Assembly (NCBI RefSeq): GCF_003014495.1
Contig: NZ_PYGC01000004.1
Coordinates: forward strand, 62,001 to 126,000
Length of the DNA stretch: 64,000 nt
Direction: 5' to 3'
DNA from: Prolixibacter denitrificans
Lineage (GTDB): Bacteria; Bacteroidota; Bacteroidia; Bacteroidales; Prolixibacteraceae
Below, one piece after another: positions 43,678-51,632 of the stretch (position 1 is the first letter of the stretch; each line of letters begins with the position of its first letter). The notes beneath the pieces were generated by a model. That model did not search any database. It saw only the letters and a list, made by a program, of their open reading frames with translations, and had not been told where the DNA came from. The position numbers were made by a program, and so were the translations under genes.

Positions 43678-44814
43678 ATGCCAATTTACATGGACCGACA
43701 TGATGTTTCTGAAGCAGTCACAGCAGAACACGTAGCACAATTACATCAGCAAGATTTAAAGATACAGGACAACTACAATTGCCGGGGGCTCACCTACTGG
43801 TTCGACGAAAGAAGAAAAACTGCCTTCTGCCTGATTGAGGCTCCAAATAAACAGGCTCTTAAAGACATGCATCACAATGCCCATGGGAATGTACCTCATA
43901 TTGTTACCGAAGTCGATGTAGACCTGGTAGAATCTTTTCTGGGAAGAATTGAAGACCCGCAAAATACAAGGAATACCGCACTGAATATCATTGATGATCC
44001 GGCTTTTAGAACCATTATGGTTGCTAAACTCAAAGTGTCTTCATTGAAATTAAATGAATTGATTAGGCTGAATAAATCATTAGCAGAGTACAACAAGAAA
44101 ATTCCGGAAGTATTTGAAGAGTTCAACGGGAGAATTGTAAGGCACTACCATAATGGCTTTTTGGTCTCTTTTAAATCTGTAACTAATGCAGTTCAATGTG
44201 CTGTAGAAAACCAGGCTATTTTCAAAAAACTGACCTGTAAACAAAACCCGTGTCATATAAAATTGAAAATCGGACTCTGCGCAGGTTCTCCTATTACAGA
44301 GAAAAAAGAACTCTTTGAGGAAGTTGTCCAATCTGCTGAACGGATGACTGATACTTCCAAAGCTGACATAGTAGTTTCATCGGAAGTGAAGGATTTATAT
44401 GTAAGTGAAAATTCCAACCAGTTTGTTAAAAACATGCAAGTAGAAGCCATTTCGCCTTCCGACGAACATTTTATTAACCAGCTGCTCGACTTCGCTGAAA
44501 AGGAATCTGGAAATACTCAGTTAAAAGTTAATGACTTCAATCTGCATCTGGGGTTTAGTAAATCTCAGCTGTATCGCAAGATGATGGAGCTGATGGGAAT
44601 TTCGCCCAATAATTTCCTGCTTTCATATCGCCTAAACAAAGCTCTAAGATTATTCAATAAAAAGTCCGGGAATATTTCTGAAATAGCATACGAAACAGGT
44701 TTTAATAGTCCCTCCTATTTTTCCAAATGCTTTAAAAAGAGATTCGGTATTTTACCTTCCGATTACATACAAACCTCCGATAAACCGTTTTCTTCTCCTC
44801 TGAAGATTTCCTGA
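43678..44814 (+). CDS. AraC-family regulator fused to DUF4242 and a cyclase-like domain
   Basis: A 378-residue protein with three parts. Residues 1-85 are a DUF4242-like ferredoxin-fold domain (MPIYMDRHDV, HNAHGNVPHIVTEVD) related to small proteins reported to bind nickel. Residues about 105-250 resemble a class III nucleotide cyclase (NGFLVSFKSVTNAVQCAVEN, KIGLCAGSPITE, SAERMTDTSKADIVVSSEV). The canonical GD metal pair is replaced by HN (158-159), so it is probably inactive and serves as a sensor. Residues about 268-365 are an AraC helix-turn-helix pair (SEIAYETGFNSPSYFSKCFK). It lies upstream of a haemoglobin gene, with direct repeats between that could be its sites. Confidence 0.85.
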   Translation: MPIYMDRHDVSEAVTAEHVAQLHQQDLKIQDNYNCRGLTYWFDERRKTAFCLIEAPNKQALKDMHHNAHGNVPHIVTEVDVDLVESFLGRIEDPQNTRNTALNIIDDPAFRTIMVAKLKVSSLKLNELIRLNKSLAEYNKKIPEVFEEFNGRIVRHYHNGFLVSFKSVTNAVQCAVENQAIFKKLTCKQNPCHIKLKIGLCAGSPITEKKELFEEVVQSAERMTDTSKADIVVSSEVKDLYVSENSNQFVKNMQVEAISPSDEHFINQLLDFAEKESGNTQLKVNDFNLHLGFSKSQLYRKMMELMGISPNNFLLSYRLNKALRLFNKKSGNISEIAYETGFNSPSYFSKCFKKRFGILPSDYIQTSDKPFSSPLKIS

Positions 44815-44853
44815 ACCAAAATTACCAGCATTAAAACCAAAATTACCAGCATT
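44814..44853 (+). repeat. Two perfect 19-base direct repeats spaced 21 bases
   Basis: AACCAAAATTACCAGCATT occurs at 44814-44832 and again at 44835-44853, a period of 21 bases, i.e. two helical turns. The first copy begins at the last base of the regulator's stop codon. Tandem same-face sites of this spacing are the classic binding arrangement of AraC-family proteins, and the regulator is encoded immediately upstream. The haemoglobin gene starts 139 bases downstream. Confidence 0.7.
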
Positions 44854-44874
44854 TAAGACATTCTTGTCTTAAAT
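44851..44874. promoter_or_regulatory. Perfect 10-base inverted repeat after the direct repeats
   Basis: ATTTAAGACA (44851-44860) and TGTCTTAAAT (44865-44874) are exact inverted copies around four bases. The RNA hairpin could end the regulator transcript, but it is AT-rich and no T-run follows; as DNA it could be an operator upstream of the haemoglobin gene. Both roles remain open. Confidence 0.5.
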
Positions 44875-44991
44875 TGCTTATACAACACATAATAAACGCA
44901 TTAATCGCAGTTTATCTGTTACGGATTTCACTTACCAATATGATAAAACGAGTAAATCTATCTATTCAATAATAATCTAAAGTCTTTGCAT

Positions 44992-45396
44992 ATGAAAAAC
45001 GGTAACGACACAAAAAACAACAGTCAACCAACATTATTTGAACGGTTGGGAAAGACTGAGGGAATCGCATCCATCGTAGATGATGTAATTGAAACCCACA
45101 TGAATAATCCGGTTATTCAGAAACGTTTTTTGCCATTAAAAGAGCAACCCGAACATTTGGCACTTATCCGGCAACACACCATCGATTTCTTTAGTGCGGG
45201 AAGTGGTGGACAAGCTCAATATTCCGGTAAAGAAATGCCCGCTGCTCACAAGGGAATGAACATCAGACCAGAAGAATACATGGAGGTAGTGGATGATATC
45301 ATGCTTATCCTCGACAAACATCAAATTGATGACGATTCGAAAAAGGATGTACTGGCAATTTTGTGGTCTCTAAAGGGCATGATTGTCGCTCAGTAA
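44992..45396 (+). CDS. Truncated haemoglobin (group I-like globin)
   Basis: A 134-residue 2/2 globin. Seen: TLFERLGKTEGIASIVDDVI (helices A/B), the proximal haem ligand His86 in PAAHKGMNI, the glycine-rich GSGGQAQYSGKEM before it, and the C-terminal H helix. The start is the ATG at 44992; a TTG two codons upstream is not needed. Such globins bind O2 or NO and often detoxify NO or feed oxidases. It stands between the AraC-type regulator and an FAD oxidase gene 34 bases downstream, so the three look like one redox- or gas-responsive unit. Confidence 0.88.
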   Translation: MKNGNDTKNNSQPTLFERLGKTEGIASIVDDVIETHMNNPVIQKRFLPLKEQPEHLALIRQHTIDFFSAGSGGQAQYSGKEMPAAHKGMNIRPEEYMEVVDDIMLILDKHQIDDDSKKDVLAILWSLKGMIVAQ

Positions 45397-45430
45397 TCAG
45401 CTTTTGCATTTAACCGCAAAAAACAGAAAT

Positions 45431-46825
45431 ATGACAACCACAATTAAAGATTTAGAACCCACTGTAATTGAGGAGTTAGCTTCACAAATCAGTGGAACAT
45501 TGATCCTTCCGAAAGATGAAAATTACGAAGAGGCTCGAAAAGTTTACAACGGAATGATCGATAAACATCCCGGGCTGATTGTCAACTGTGTGGATGCTGC
45601 CGATGTAATTCACTGTGTGAATTTTGGTAGAGAAAACAATGTTTTGATTGCAGTCAGAGGTGGTGGACATAACGGCGGAGGTTTAGGATCGTGCGACGAC
45701 GGCCTGGTCATTGATTTATCGGGCATCAAGTATGTTCGCGTAAATACCACAGACAAAACAGTCAGAGTTGGCGGAGGTAACATTTTGAGAGAACTTGATC
45801 ATGCAACGCATGCTTTTGGATTAGCCGTTCCCGGCGGAATGGTTTCTACAACCGGAGTCGGAGGCCTGACTTTGGGTGGCGGCGTTGGTTATTTGTCCCG
45901 AAAATACGGATTGACAATCGACAGTTTACTGGAAGCTGATATGGTATTGGCCGACGGATCGTTTGTTACCGTAAATAAAGACCAACATCCCGATCTATTT
46001 TGGGCCATTCGTGGAGGTGGCGGAAACTTTGGAGTTGTGACTTCATTTAAATTCCAGGCCCATCCGGTAAAAACAGTTTATGGCGGACCAACACTCTGGC
46101 CTATTGAAAAAACAGAGGAGATTATGAAATGGTACGATAAATTCATTCAAAACGCACCTGACGATTTAAATGGTTTCATCGCAACATTGGTCATTCCAGG
46201 AGCACCATTCCCTGAGTTTTTACATAACAAACATTTTTGTGGAATTATATGGTGCTATACAGGCAATTTGGATAAAGCGGAAGAAGCATTTAAACCTGTC
46301 TTGGAACATGCTCCCATATTCGAGCACCTGGGTGCCATGCCATTTCCTGCATTACAATCGCTGTTCGATGGTTTAATGCCACCCGGTTTGCAATGGTATT
46401 GGAAAGCTGATTTCTTCAATGAACTGGATTCAAAAGCCATTGCTAAACATATGGAATTCGGTAAGGCCATACCGACGCCGCTTTCTCAAATGCACCTGTA
46501 TCCAATTAGTGGAGCAGCGAGCCGGGTCGGTAAAGACGAAACGCCATGGGCTTATCGGGATGCAAAATATGCAGGCGTTATTGTAGGTATTGATCCAGAC
46601 CCGGCCAATGCTGAAAAGATTACCAACTGGTGCAAAAACTACTGGGACGCAGTTCATCCTTTCTCCTCCGGCGGCGCCTATCTAAACTTTATAATGAACG
46701 AAGGGCAAGACCGGATAAAGGCAAGCTACAAACACAATTACGACCGATTGGTAAAAATTAAAAGCAAATACGATCCGAATAATCTTTTCAGAGTCAATCA
46801 AAACATCGCGCCAAACGGCCATTGA
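45431..46825 (+). CDS. FAD-linked oxidase, berberine-bridge-enzyme family
   Basis: A 464-residue flavoprotein of the VAO/PCMH fold with a C-terminal BBE motif (DRLVKIKSKYDPNNLFRVNQ). The FAD-binding domain has RGGGHNGGGLG, where His80 is the usual covalent flavin ligand, then GGMVSTTGVGGLTLGGGVG. No Cys stands in the second attachment position, so linkage would be through His only. Typical reactions oxidise sugars or aromatic alcohols with O2. I start at the ATG at 45431; a TTG at 45383 would overlap the globin gene. It is cytosolic (no signal) and probably co-transcribed with the globin gene. Confidence 0.87.
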   Translation: MTTTIKDLEPTVIEELASQISGTLILPKDENYEEARKVYNGMIDKHPGLIVNCVDAADVIHCVNFGRENNVLIAVRGGGHNGGGLGSCDDGLVIDLSGIKYVRVNTTDKTVRVGGGNILRELDHATHAFGLAVPGGMVSTTGVGGLTLGGGVGYLSRKYGLTIDSLLEADMVLADGSFVTVNKDQHPDLFWAIRGGGGNFGVVTSFKFQAHPVKTVYGGPTLWPIEKTEEIMKWYDKFIQNAPDDLNGFIATLVIPGAPFPEFLHNKHFCGIIWCYTGNLDKAEEAFKPVLEHAPIFEHLGAMPFPALQSLFDGLMPPGLQWYWKADFFNELDSKAIAKHMEFGKAIPTPLSQMHLYPISGAASRVGKDETPWAYRDAKYAGVIVGIDPDPANAEKITNWCKNYWDAVHPFSSGGAYLNFIMNEGQDRIKASYKHNYDRLVKIKSKYDPNNLFRVNQNIAPNGH

Positions 46826-46989
46826 AATCGGAGTTAATGCAGTTGTTATTTATACACAATAGAAATAGAGAAAAGTAAAATACACAGGCAAAACTTTATC
46901 CCGATCAACTTGTTTTCTACGCAGCAAACATAAGCTTAGGCTAATTCAATTTTAAGCATTCTTAAAGAAAGAGTCTCGGCCAGATTTAG

Positions 46990-46997
46990 TAAGTTTG
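46990..46997 (+). promoter_or_regulatory. Likely -7 box at the head of the haem operon
   Basis: TAAGTTTG matches TAnnTTTG. It is followed by a small inverted repeat TTAACT/AGTTAA (47008-47024) near the expected transcription start, which may be an operator. The first gene starts at 47065. No clear -33 TTG is seen. Confidence 0.45.
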
Positions 46998-47064
46998 CAG
47001 AACTCCTTTAACTTAAGCAGTTAATAGAGCAACTATAATATATTGATAATTAAATAATCTGCCG

Positions 47065-47421
47065 GTGTTTTTCTTCGGAGTATTATCGAACACATTGCCT
47101 TACCTTTTCCTCGTCGTACTTTACGTCGTAGGATTGGGATCGTGGCTGTTGGGTAAACCGAATGTGGAAGAAAACACAGTAGATTCAATCACGGCAAATA
47201 CCATTAACATTGCAGAAGAAAGCGATGTAACATCCGGGGACACCGTTCATTTTTTCAGCGACATTGCAGGCATTCATTTCGATCAGACAGAAATGCAAGC
47301 ATCTGACGAAAAATCCTACACCGCTGGAATTGTGCATAAAATAGTAGAGGCACCTACTCAGTTTCCGGAGCATCATCTCGCTTTCCGTTTATTCTCCCGG
47401 CCTCCGCCAATCTTTGGCTAA
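47065..47421 (+). CDS. Small membrane-anchored protein preceding hemA
   Basis: A 118-residue protein starting at a GTG, with one N-terminal membrane helix (TLPYLFLVVLYVVGLGSWLL) and an acidic, Ser/Thr-rich, probably extracytoplasmic remainder ending in FRLFSRPPPIFG. No family recognised. Coding is supported by the leading promoter-like box, the well-formed helix and similar base composition, but the GTG start lowers certainty. It stands 127 bases upstream of hemA on the same strand and may be co-expressed with haem synthesis. Confidence 0.55.
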   Translation: MFFFGVLSNTLPYLFLVVLYVVGLGSWLLGKPNVEENTVDSITANTINIAEESDVTSGDTVHFFSDIAGIHFDQTEMQASDEKSYTAGIVHKIVEAPTQFPEHHLAFRLFSRPPPIFG

Positions 47422-47511
47422 ATCATTCCTAAAACTCTTCCTACGAGAAGAAAGTAATTGCTTGAATAATAATTGACCGACAGGATAGTTCGCCATATTC
47501 CTGATAATCTG

Positions 47512-47519
47512 TATTTTTG
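47512..47519 (+). promoter_or_regulatory. Second promoter-like box directly before hemA
   Basis: TATTTTTG matches TAnnTTTG and lies 29 bases before the hemA ATG at 47549, giving a very short leader. A TTG is 36 bases upstream, too far for a normal -33. If used, transcription would begin just inside the TTG codon at 47528, which argues for the ATG as the true hemA start. Confidence 0.4.
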
Positions 47520-47548
47520 TATGGCGGTTGTCCACAAAGCAGCAACAA

Positions 47549-48805
47549 ATGATTGGCCTTTTAGGTATCAGCCATAAGACGGCATCCCTTGACATCAGGG
47601 GACAATATACATTCCTGACAGAGGAAATTCAGCCTTTTTACGAAGAGGTGCAGCAAGCGACTGACATCACCGACATGGTGGTTCTGTCGACCTGTAACCG
47701 TACGGAAATTTATTTTTCACAGAGTAAATACCCGTCAAAGAAAGCTTTCGAGCTCATCTTAGCACAAGTCAACCAGTTTAAAAAACCGGAAAATTCACAC
47801 GCCGAATATTTCTACCGGAAAAAAGACGAAGATGTCGCCCGGCATCTGTTCGAGGTTATTGCTGGTTTTGATTCCATGGTGATTGGTGAAGATCAGATTA
47901 TCGGACAGGTGAAAGACGCCTACCTGCACTGTACCAAAGCCAACATGACCGATGCCGTGTTGATGCGGCTCTTCCAGAAATCATTCGAGGCAGGCAAGCG
48001 TGTACGCACCGAGACCGCCATCAAAGTGGGGGCAACATCCGTAAGCGCGGCCGCGGTAGAGGTTTGCAACAACCTGGTCGACGACCTTTCGCAAAAGAAA
48101 GTACTGCTCATTGGTGCTGGCGACACAGCTGGAATTGCCCTGCAAAGCCTCATAAAAAAAGGCGTAACCGATTTTTCGGTCAGTAACCGTACCCTCGAAA
48201 AAGCCGAACACCTGGCAAAGCGCTACAACGGCAGTACCATTCCTTTTGAACACTATCCCAATCATTTGGCATCGCACGATATCGTCATGGTAGTTACCTC
48301 ATCGCCCGAATATCTCATCGACAAAAAAATGGTGACGACTGAAAAGAAAGAGCCAAATGGACATCAACAGATTTTCATTGACTTGTCGGTGCCCCGGAAT
48401 GTGGAAGAAAGCGTGGGAACGTTACCTGGCGTGCAACTGTTTGGTGTCGATGACCTGAAGCAGAACATTGCCGAAAATACCGAAAAGCGCATGGTCGCTG
48501 TTGAGAGTGCCCGTCCCATCATCGACGAGGTGGTTGCCGAGTTCTGTGACTGGTACGCCAGTCGTTCGCTGCGTCCGGCCATCAAGGCTATCAAAGCGAA
48601 CTTGCAACGGGTGAATCAGGAAGAGCTGAGCGGGTACAAGAAGATTGATTCGGAAGATGTGCAACGCCAGGTAGATGAATACACCGAGCATTTGACGCAG
48701 CGTTATGCCCGCATCCTCATCAAAAACCTGAAGGAGATTACCGACAACGGCCGCGACGCCGAATCACTGCGCATCATCAACGAATTGTTCAAGGTAAACG
48801 AATAA
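47549..48805 (+). CDS. hemA: Glutamyl-tRNA reductase
   Basis: A 418-residue NADPH-dependent enzyme that reduces glutamyl-tRNA to glutamate-1-semialdehyde, the first and usually controlled step of C5-type haem synthesis. Seen: MIGLLGISHKTAS, catalytic Cys49 in STCNRTE, FEVIAGFDSMVIGEDQIIGQ, and the NADP domain VLLIGAGDTAG. The C-terminal dimerisation domain ends NELFKVNE. Start choice: the ATG at 47549 matches the family N-terminus; an in-frame TTG at 47528 would add seven residues. It is the first enzyme gene of a ten-gene haem operon. Confidence 0.96.
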   Translation: MIGLLGISHKTASLDIRGQYTFLTEEIQPFYEEVQQATDITDMVVLSTCNRTEIYFSQSKYPSKKAFELILAQVNQFKKPENSHAEYFYRKKDEDVARHLFEVIAGFDSMVIGEDQIIGQVKDAYLHCTKANMTDAVLMRLFQKSFEAGKRVRTETAIKVGATSVSAAAVEVCNNLVDDLSQKKVLLIGAGDTAGIALQSLIKKGVTDFSVSNRTLEKAEHLAKRYNGSTIPFEHYPNHLASHDIVMVVTSSPEYLIDKKMVTTEKKEPNGHQQIFIDLSVPRNVEESVGTLPGVQLFGVDDLKQNIAENTEKRMVAVESARPIIDEVVAEFCDWYASRSLRPAIKAIKANLQRVNQEELSGYKKIDSEDVQRQVDEYTEHLTQRYARILIKNLKEITDNGRDAESLRIINELFKVNE

Positions 48806-48852
48806 TCCCATTCCGGCCCGACCGGAATCAATCTGCTGAAAGCTCTTATTTT

Positions 48853-49785
48853 ATGAAAAATAAAACTGTCAGGATAGGAACACGCGGAAGCCAGCTTGCG
48901 TTGTATCAGGCGAATGCCGTAAAAGAAGCGCTCGAGTCAACTTATCCGGACCTGCCCGTCGAAATCAAAATTATTCACACCAAAGGAGACAAAATACTGG
49001 ATGTCGCCCTTTCCAAAATTGGTGACAAGGGATTGTTTACCAAGGAAATTGAAATGGCCATGGTGGCCGGCGAAGTCGATCTGGCTGTTCACAGTTTGAA
49101 AGACCTCCCTACTACCCTTCCGGAAGGTTTAAAATTAGCAGCAGTGCTGGAACGCGCCGAATACCGCGACGCACTGGTCAGCCGCGAAGGGAAAAAGCTG
49201 GATGAACTGACAACCGAAGATATTCTGGCAACATCGAGCCTGCGCCGCCGGGCTTCACTCCTGCGACATAATCCCGATTTTCAAATCAACGATATTCGCG
49301 GCAATGTCAATACCCGCCTTCGCAAAATGGAGGAAGGCTACTGCGACGTGATGATTATGGCCGCTGCCGGTTTGCAGCGCATCGGCCTCGACGATTACAT
49401 CACTGAAATTCTGGAACCTGACCAGCTGATGCCACCGCCGTCGCAGGGCATCATCGCCATCGAAACCAAGGAAGGCGATACATATATTAACGAACTGATG
49501 GCCGGAATCAATCATGAAGAAACCTGGTTAGCCGGAACCGCCGAGCGGGCTTTTCTGCGAACCCTCGAAGGAGGTTGTCAGGTACCTATTGGGTGCTACA
49601 CCCGCCGGGAAAACGGGCAAATGACCATTACCGGCTTCGTATCATCAGTAGACGGGACGGAATACCTGGAGGATTCCCTCACGGGAAATGAAAAAGACGG
49701 TGAGCACCTCGGTATCCAACTGGCCACAACACTGCTGGAAAGAGGCGGAAAAACTATTTTGCAGAATATTCGTCCGGTAGAATAG
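48853..49785 (+). CDS. hemC: Hydroxymethylbilane synthase (porphobilinogen deaminase)
   Basis: A 310-residue enzyme that polymerises four porphobilinogens to hydroxymethylbilane. Seen: RIGTRGSQLALYQA, HTKGDKILDVALSKIGDKGL, HSLKDLPTTLPEGL, SSLRRRASLL and NVNTRLRKM (substrate-binding arginines). Cys242 in LEGGCQVPIGCY carries the dipyrromethane cofactor, at the same number as in the E. coli enzyme. It follows hemA by 47 bases and precedes hemD by 12. Confidence 0.97.
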   Translation: MKNKTVRIGTRGSQLALYQANAVKEALESTYPDLPVEIKIIHTKGDKILDVALSKIGDKGLFTKEIEMAMVAGEVDLAVHSLKDLPTTLPEGLKLAAVLERAEYRDALVSREGKKLDELTTEDILATSSLRRRASLLRHNPDFQINDIRGNVNTRLRKMEEGYCDVMIMAAAGLQRIGLDDYITEILEPDQLMPPPSQGIIAIETKEGDTYINELMAGINHEETWLAGTAERAFLRTLEGGCQVPIGCYTRRENGQMTITGFVSSVDGTEYLEDSLTGNEKDGEHLGIQLATTLLERGGKTILQNIRPVE

Positions 49786-49797
49786 CGGAGAAGAAAA

Positions 49798-50580
49798 ATG
49801 AGCAAAAGTCAATTGCAACATAAGGTATTCATCTCGACCCGACCGAAAGGAAAATCGGAGGACCTGAAGCGATGGTTTGCTGCAGAAGGCGCCACCCTGC
49901 TGGAACTCCCGATGATCGAAATTCGGTCCGTTCCGCTAAGCACGAAGATGAAAGACACGCTGGAGAACCTGGAGAAATTCGATTGGTTGGTTTTTACCAG
50001 TCCCAACGGCATTCGCTGCTTTTTCGAGCAGCTTAAAACCGTCCAGGGCAACTATTCCCTTCCGGGAAAAATAAAAATCGCCACCGTTGGGAAGAAAACA
50101 GCGAGCAAGTTAACACCATACGGTCATGCAGCCCATTTCATCAACCACGGACAAACCGGCGATGAATTTTCGGAAGAGTTGTACGATGAAATTACGGAAG
50201 GTGAAAAAGTATTGCTGTCGGTTGGTAACTTAGCCCGTCACCTCATCGAAGAGAAACTTGCCGGAAAAGCAACGGTTGAGCGGATGGAAGTATACCAAAC
50301 CGTGATGCCGGAAGTAATGAACGACGATATTCTGCGACGTATTGAAGCAGACGATTATGAACTGATCATCTTCACAAGTCCGTCGGGCATCGATAACTTC
50401 AGGCAACTAACGAAAAATACGGTGGCATCTTCCGCTTTGCGAATTGCCTGCATTGGGCATACCACGGCCAAAGCGGCAGAAAAACACGGAATCGCCCCTG
50501 TTGTGGTCGCTTCCATGAGTAATTCAGAAGGATTAATGGCCGCCATTGCCGGTCATTACAACATAGCATTTAACGAATAA
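49798..50580 (+). CDS. hemD: Uroporphyrinogen-III synthase
   Basis: A 260-residue two-domain protein that cyclises hydroxymethylbilane with inversion of ring D. The family is poorly conserved; recognised pieces are DWLVFTSPNGIRCFFEQL, KIATVGKKTASKL and the second-domain LIIFTSPSGIDNFRQL, together with a conserved Tyr in MEVYQTV. Position between hemC and hemB settles the call. Confidence 0.9.
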   Translation: MSKSQLQHKVFISTRPKGKSEDLKRWFAAEGATLLELPMIEIRSVPLSTKMKDTLENLEKFDWLVFTSPNGIRCFFEQLKTVQGNYSLPGKIKIATVGKKTASKLTPYGHAAHFINHGQTGDEFSEELYDEITEGEKVLLSVGNLARHLIEEKLAGKATVERMEVYQTVMPEVMNDDILRRIEADDYELIIFTSPSGIDNFRQLTKNTVASSALRIACIGHTTAKAAEKHGIAPVVVASMSNSEGLMAAIAGHYNIAFNE

Positions 50581-50598
50581 CATAAAAAATCAATTATT

Positions 50599-51567
50599 AT
50601 GGCATTTCCTACCACTCGTCTGCGCCGTCTGCGCAAAACACCGGTTCTGAGGAACCTGGTTCGTGAAACTGTTTTAACCCGCGACGATCTCATCATGCCG
50701 CTTTTCGTTTGTCCGGGTACCAATGTCCGCAATCCCATCAAATCGATGCCGGGCAACTACCAGTTGTCGGTCGATCAGTTGGTGGAAGAGTGCAAACGTC
50801 TATACGGTATCGGCATCCAGGCCGTTCTCCTTTTCGGGATACCCGAACACAAGGACGAAACCGGTTTGGTCGCCTGCGAGCACAACGGCATTGTACAGCA
50901 AGCTACCCGTGCCCTGAAAAAAGCCGTTCCGGATTTGTACATCATTGCTGATATTTGCAACTGCGAGTACACCACGCACGGTCACTGCGGAACCATCGTC
51001 GATGGCGATGTAGACAATGACCTGACCCTGGTTACGCTGGCTAAACAATCGGTTTCGCTGGCCAATGAAGGTGTGGATATGGTAGCCCCCAGCGATATGA
51101 TGGACGGCCGTGTGGGCGCCATCCGCCAGGAGCTCGATAAAAATGGTTTCCATAACCTGCCCATCATGGCTTACTCAGCCAAGTATGCGTCGGCTTTCTA
51201 TGGACCGTTCCGCGATGCAGCCGAAAGTGCACCGCAGTTTGGCGACCGCCAGACCTACCAGATGGACCCGGCCAATGCCAACGAAGCACTGCGCGAAGTA
51301 GCACTGGACATTGAAGAAGGCGCCGACATCGTGATGGTAAAACCGGCCTTGAGCTACCTCGATGTGATTCAGCGGGTGAAAACCAACTTCAACATGCCGA
51401 TTGCTGCCTACAACGTCAGTGGCGAATTCTCGATGGTAAAAGCGGCAGCCGCCAACGGATGGATTGATGAAAAACGCATCGTTCGCGAGATTCTGACTTC
51501 CATCAAACGCGCCGGCTCCGACATCATCATCACCTACCACTCGCAGGATATTGTGAAAGATTTATAA
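50599..51567 (+). CDS. hemB: Porphobilinogen synthase (delta-aminolevulinate dehydratase)
   Basis: A 322-residue TIM-barrel enzyme that condenses two aminolevulinates. The zinc site Cys120, Cys122, Cys130 ([14 protein letters not shown]) marks the Zn-dependent type. The two Schiff-base lysines are Lys195 (YSAKYAS) and Lys248 ([11 protein letters not shown]). The substrate-lid region RFRDAAES-like reads [13 protein letters not shown]. It follows hemD by 18 bases. Confidence 0.97.
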   Translation: MAFPTTRLRRLRKTPVLRNLVRETVLTRDDLIMPLFVCPGTNVRNPIKSMPGNYQLSVDQLVEECKRLYGIGIQAVLLFGIPEHKDETGLVACEHNGIVQQATRALKKAVPDLYIIADICNCEYTTHGHCGTIVDGDVDNDLTLVTLAKQSVSLANEGVDMVAPSDMMDGRVGAIRQELDKNGFHNLPIMAYSAKYASAFYGPFRDAAESAPQFGDRQTYQMDPANANEALREVALDIEEGADIVMVKPALSYLDVIQRVKTNFNMPIAAYNVSGEFSMVKAAAANGWIDEKRIVREILTSIKRAGSDIIITYHSQDIVKDL

Positions 51568-51577
51568 GAATTGAACT

Positions 51578-51607
51578 TGTGCTGTTCTGGCTAACTGGGA
51601 CAGCACA
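51578..51607. promoter_or_regulatory. Hairpin in the hemB-hemL gap
   Basis: TGTGCTGT (51578-51585) pairs with ACAGCACA (51600-51607), extendable by two pairs including a G-U. No T-run follows, so it is not a normal terminator. It could stabilise or process the long mRNA. This is the largest gap (65 bases) in the operon after hemA. Confidence 0.4.
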
Positions 51608-51632
51608 GGTCTATTGAAAAGCATTCATATAC

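Noticed and set aside
44814-44853. CRISPR-like array at the 19-base repeats
   Set aside because: Only two copies with a 2-base spacer; no cas genes in the window.
45383-45430. TTG start for the FAD oxidase inside the globin gene
   Set aside because: It would add 16 residues of unrelated sequence and overlap the globin; an ATG at 45431 gives a normal start.
47528-47548. TTG start for hemA
   Set aside because: It adds seven residues before the canonical MIGLLGISHKTAS and lies at or before the start of transcription from the TATTTTTG box.
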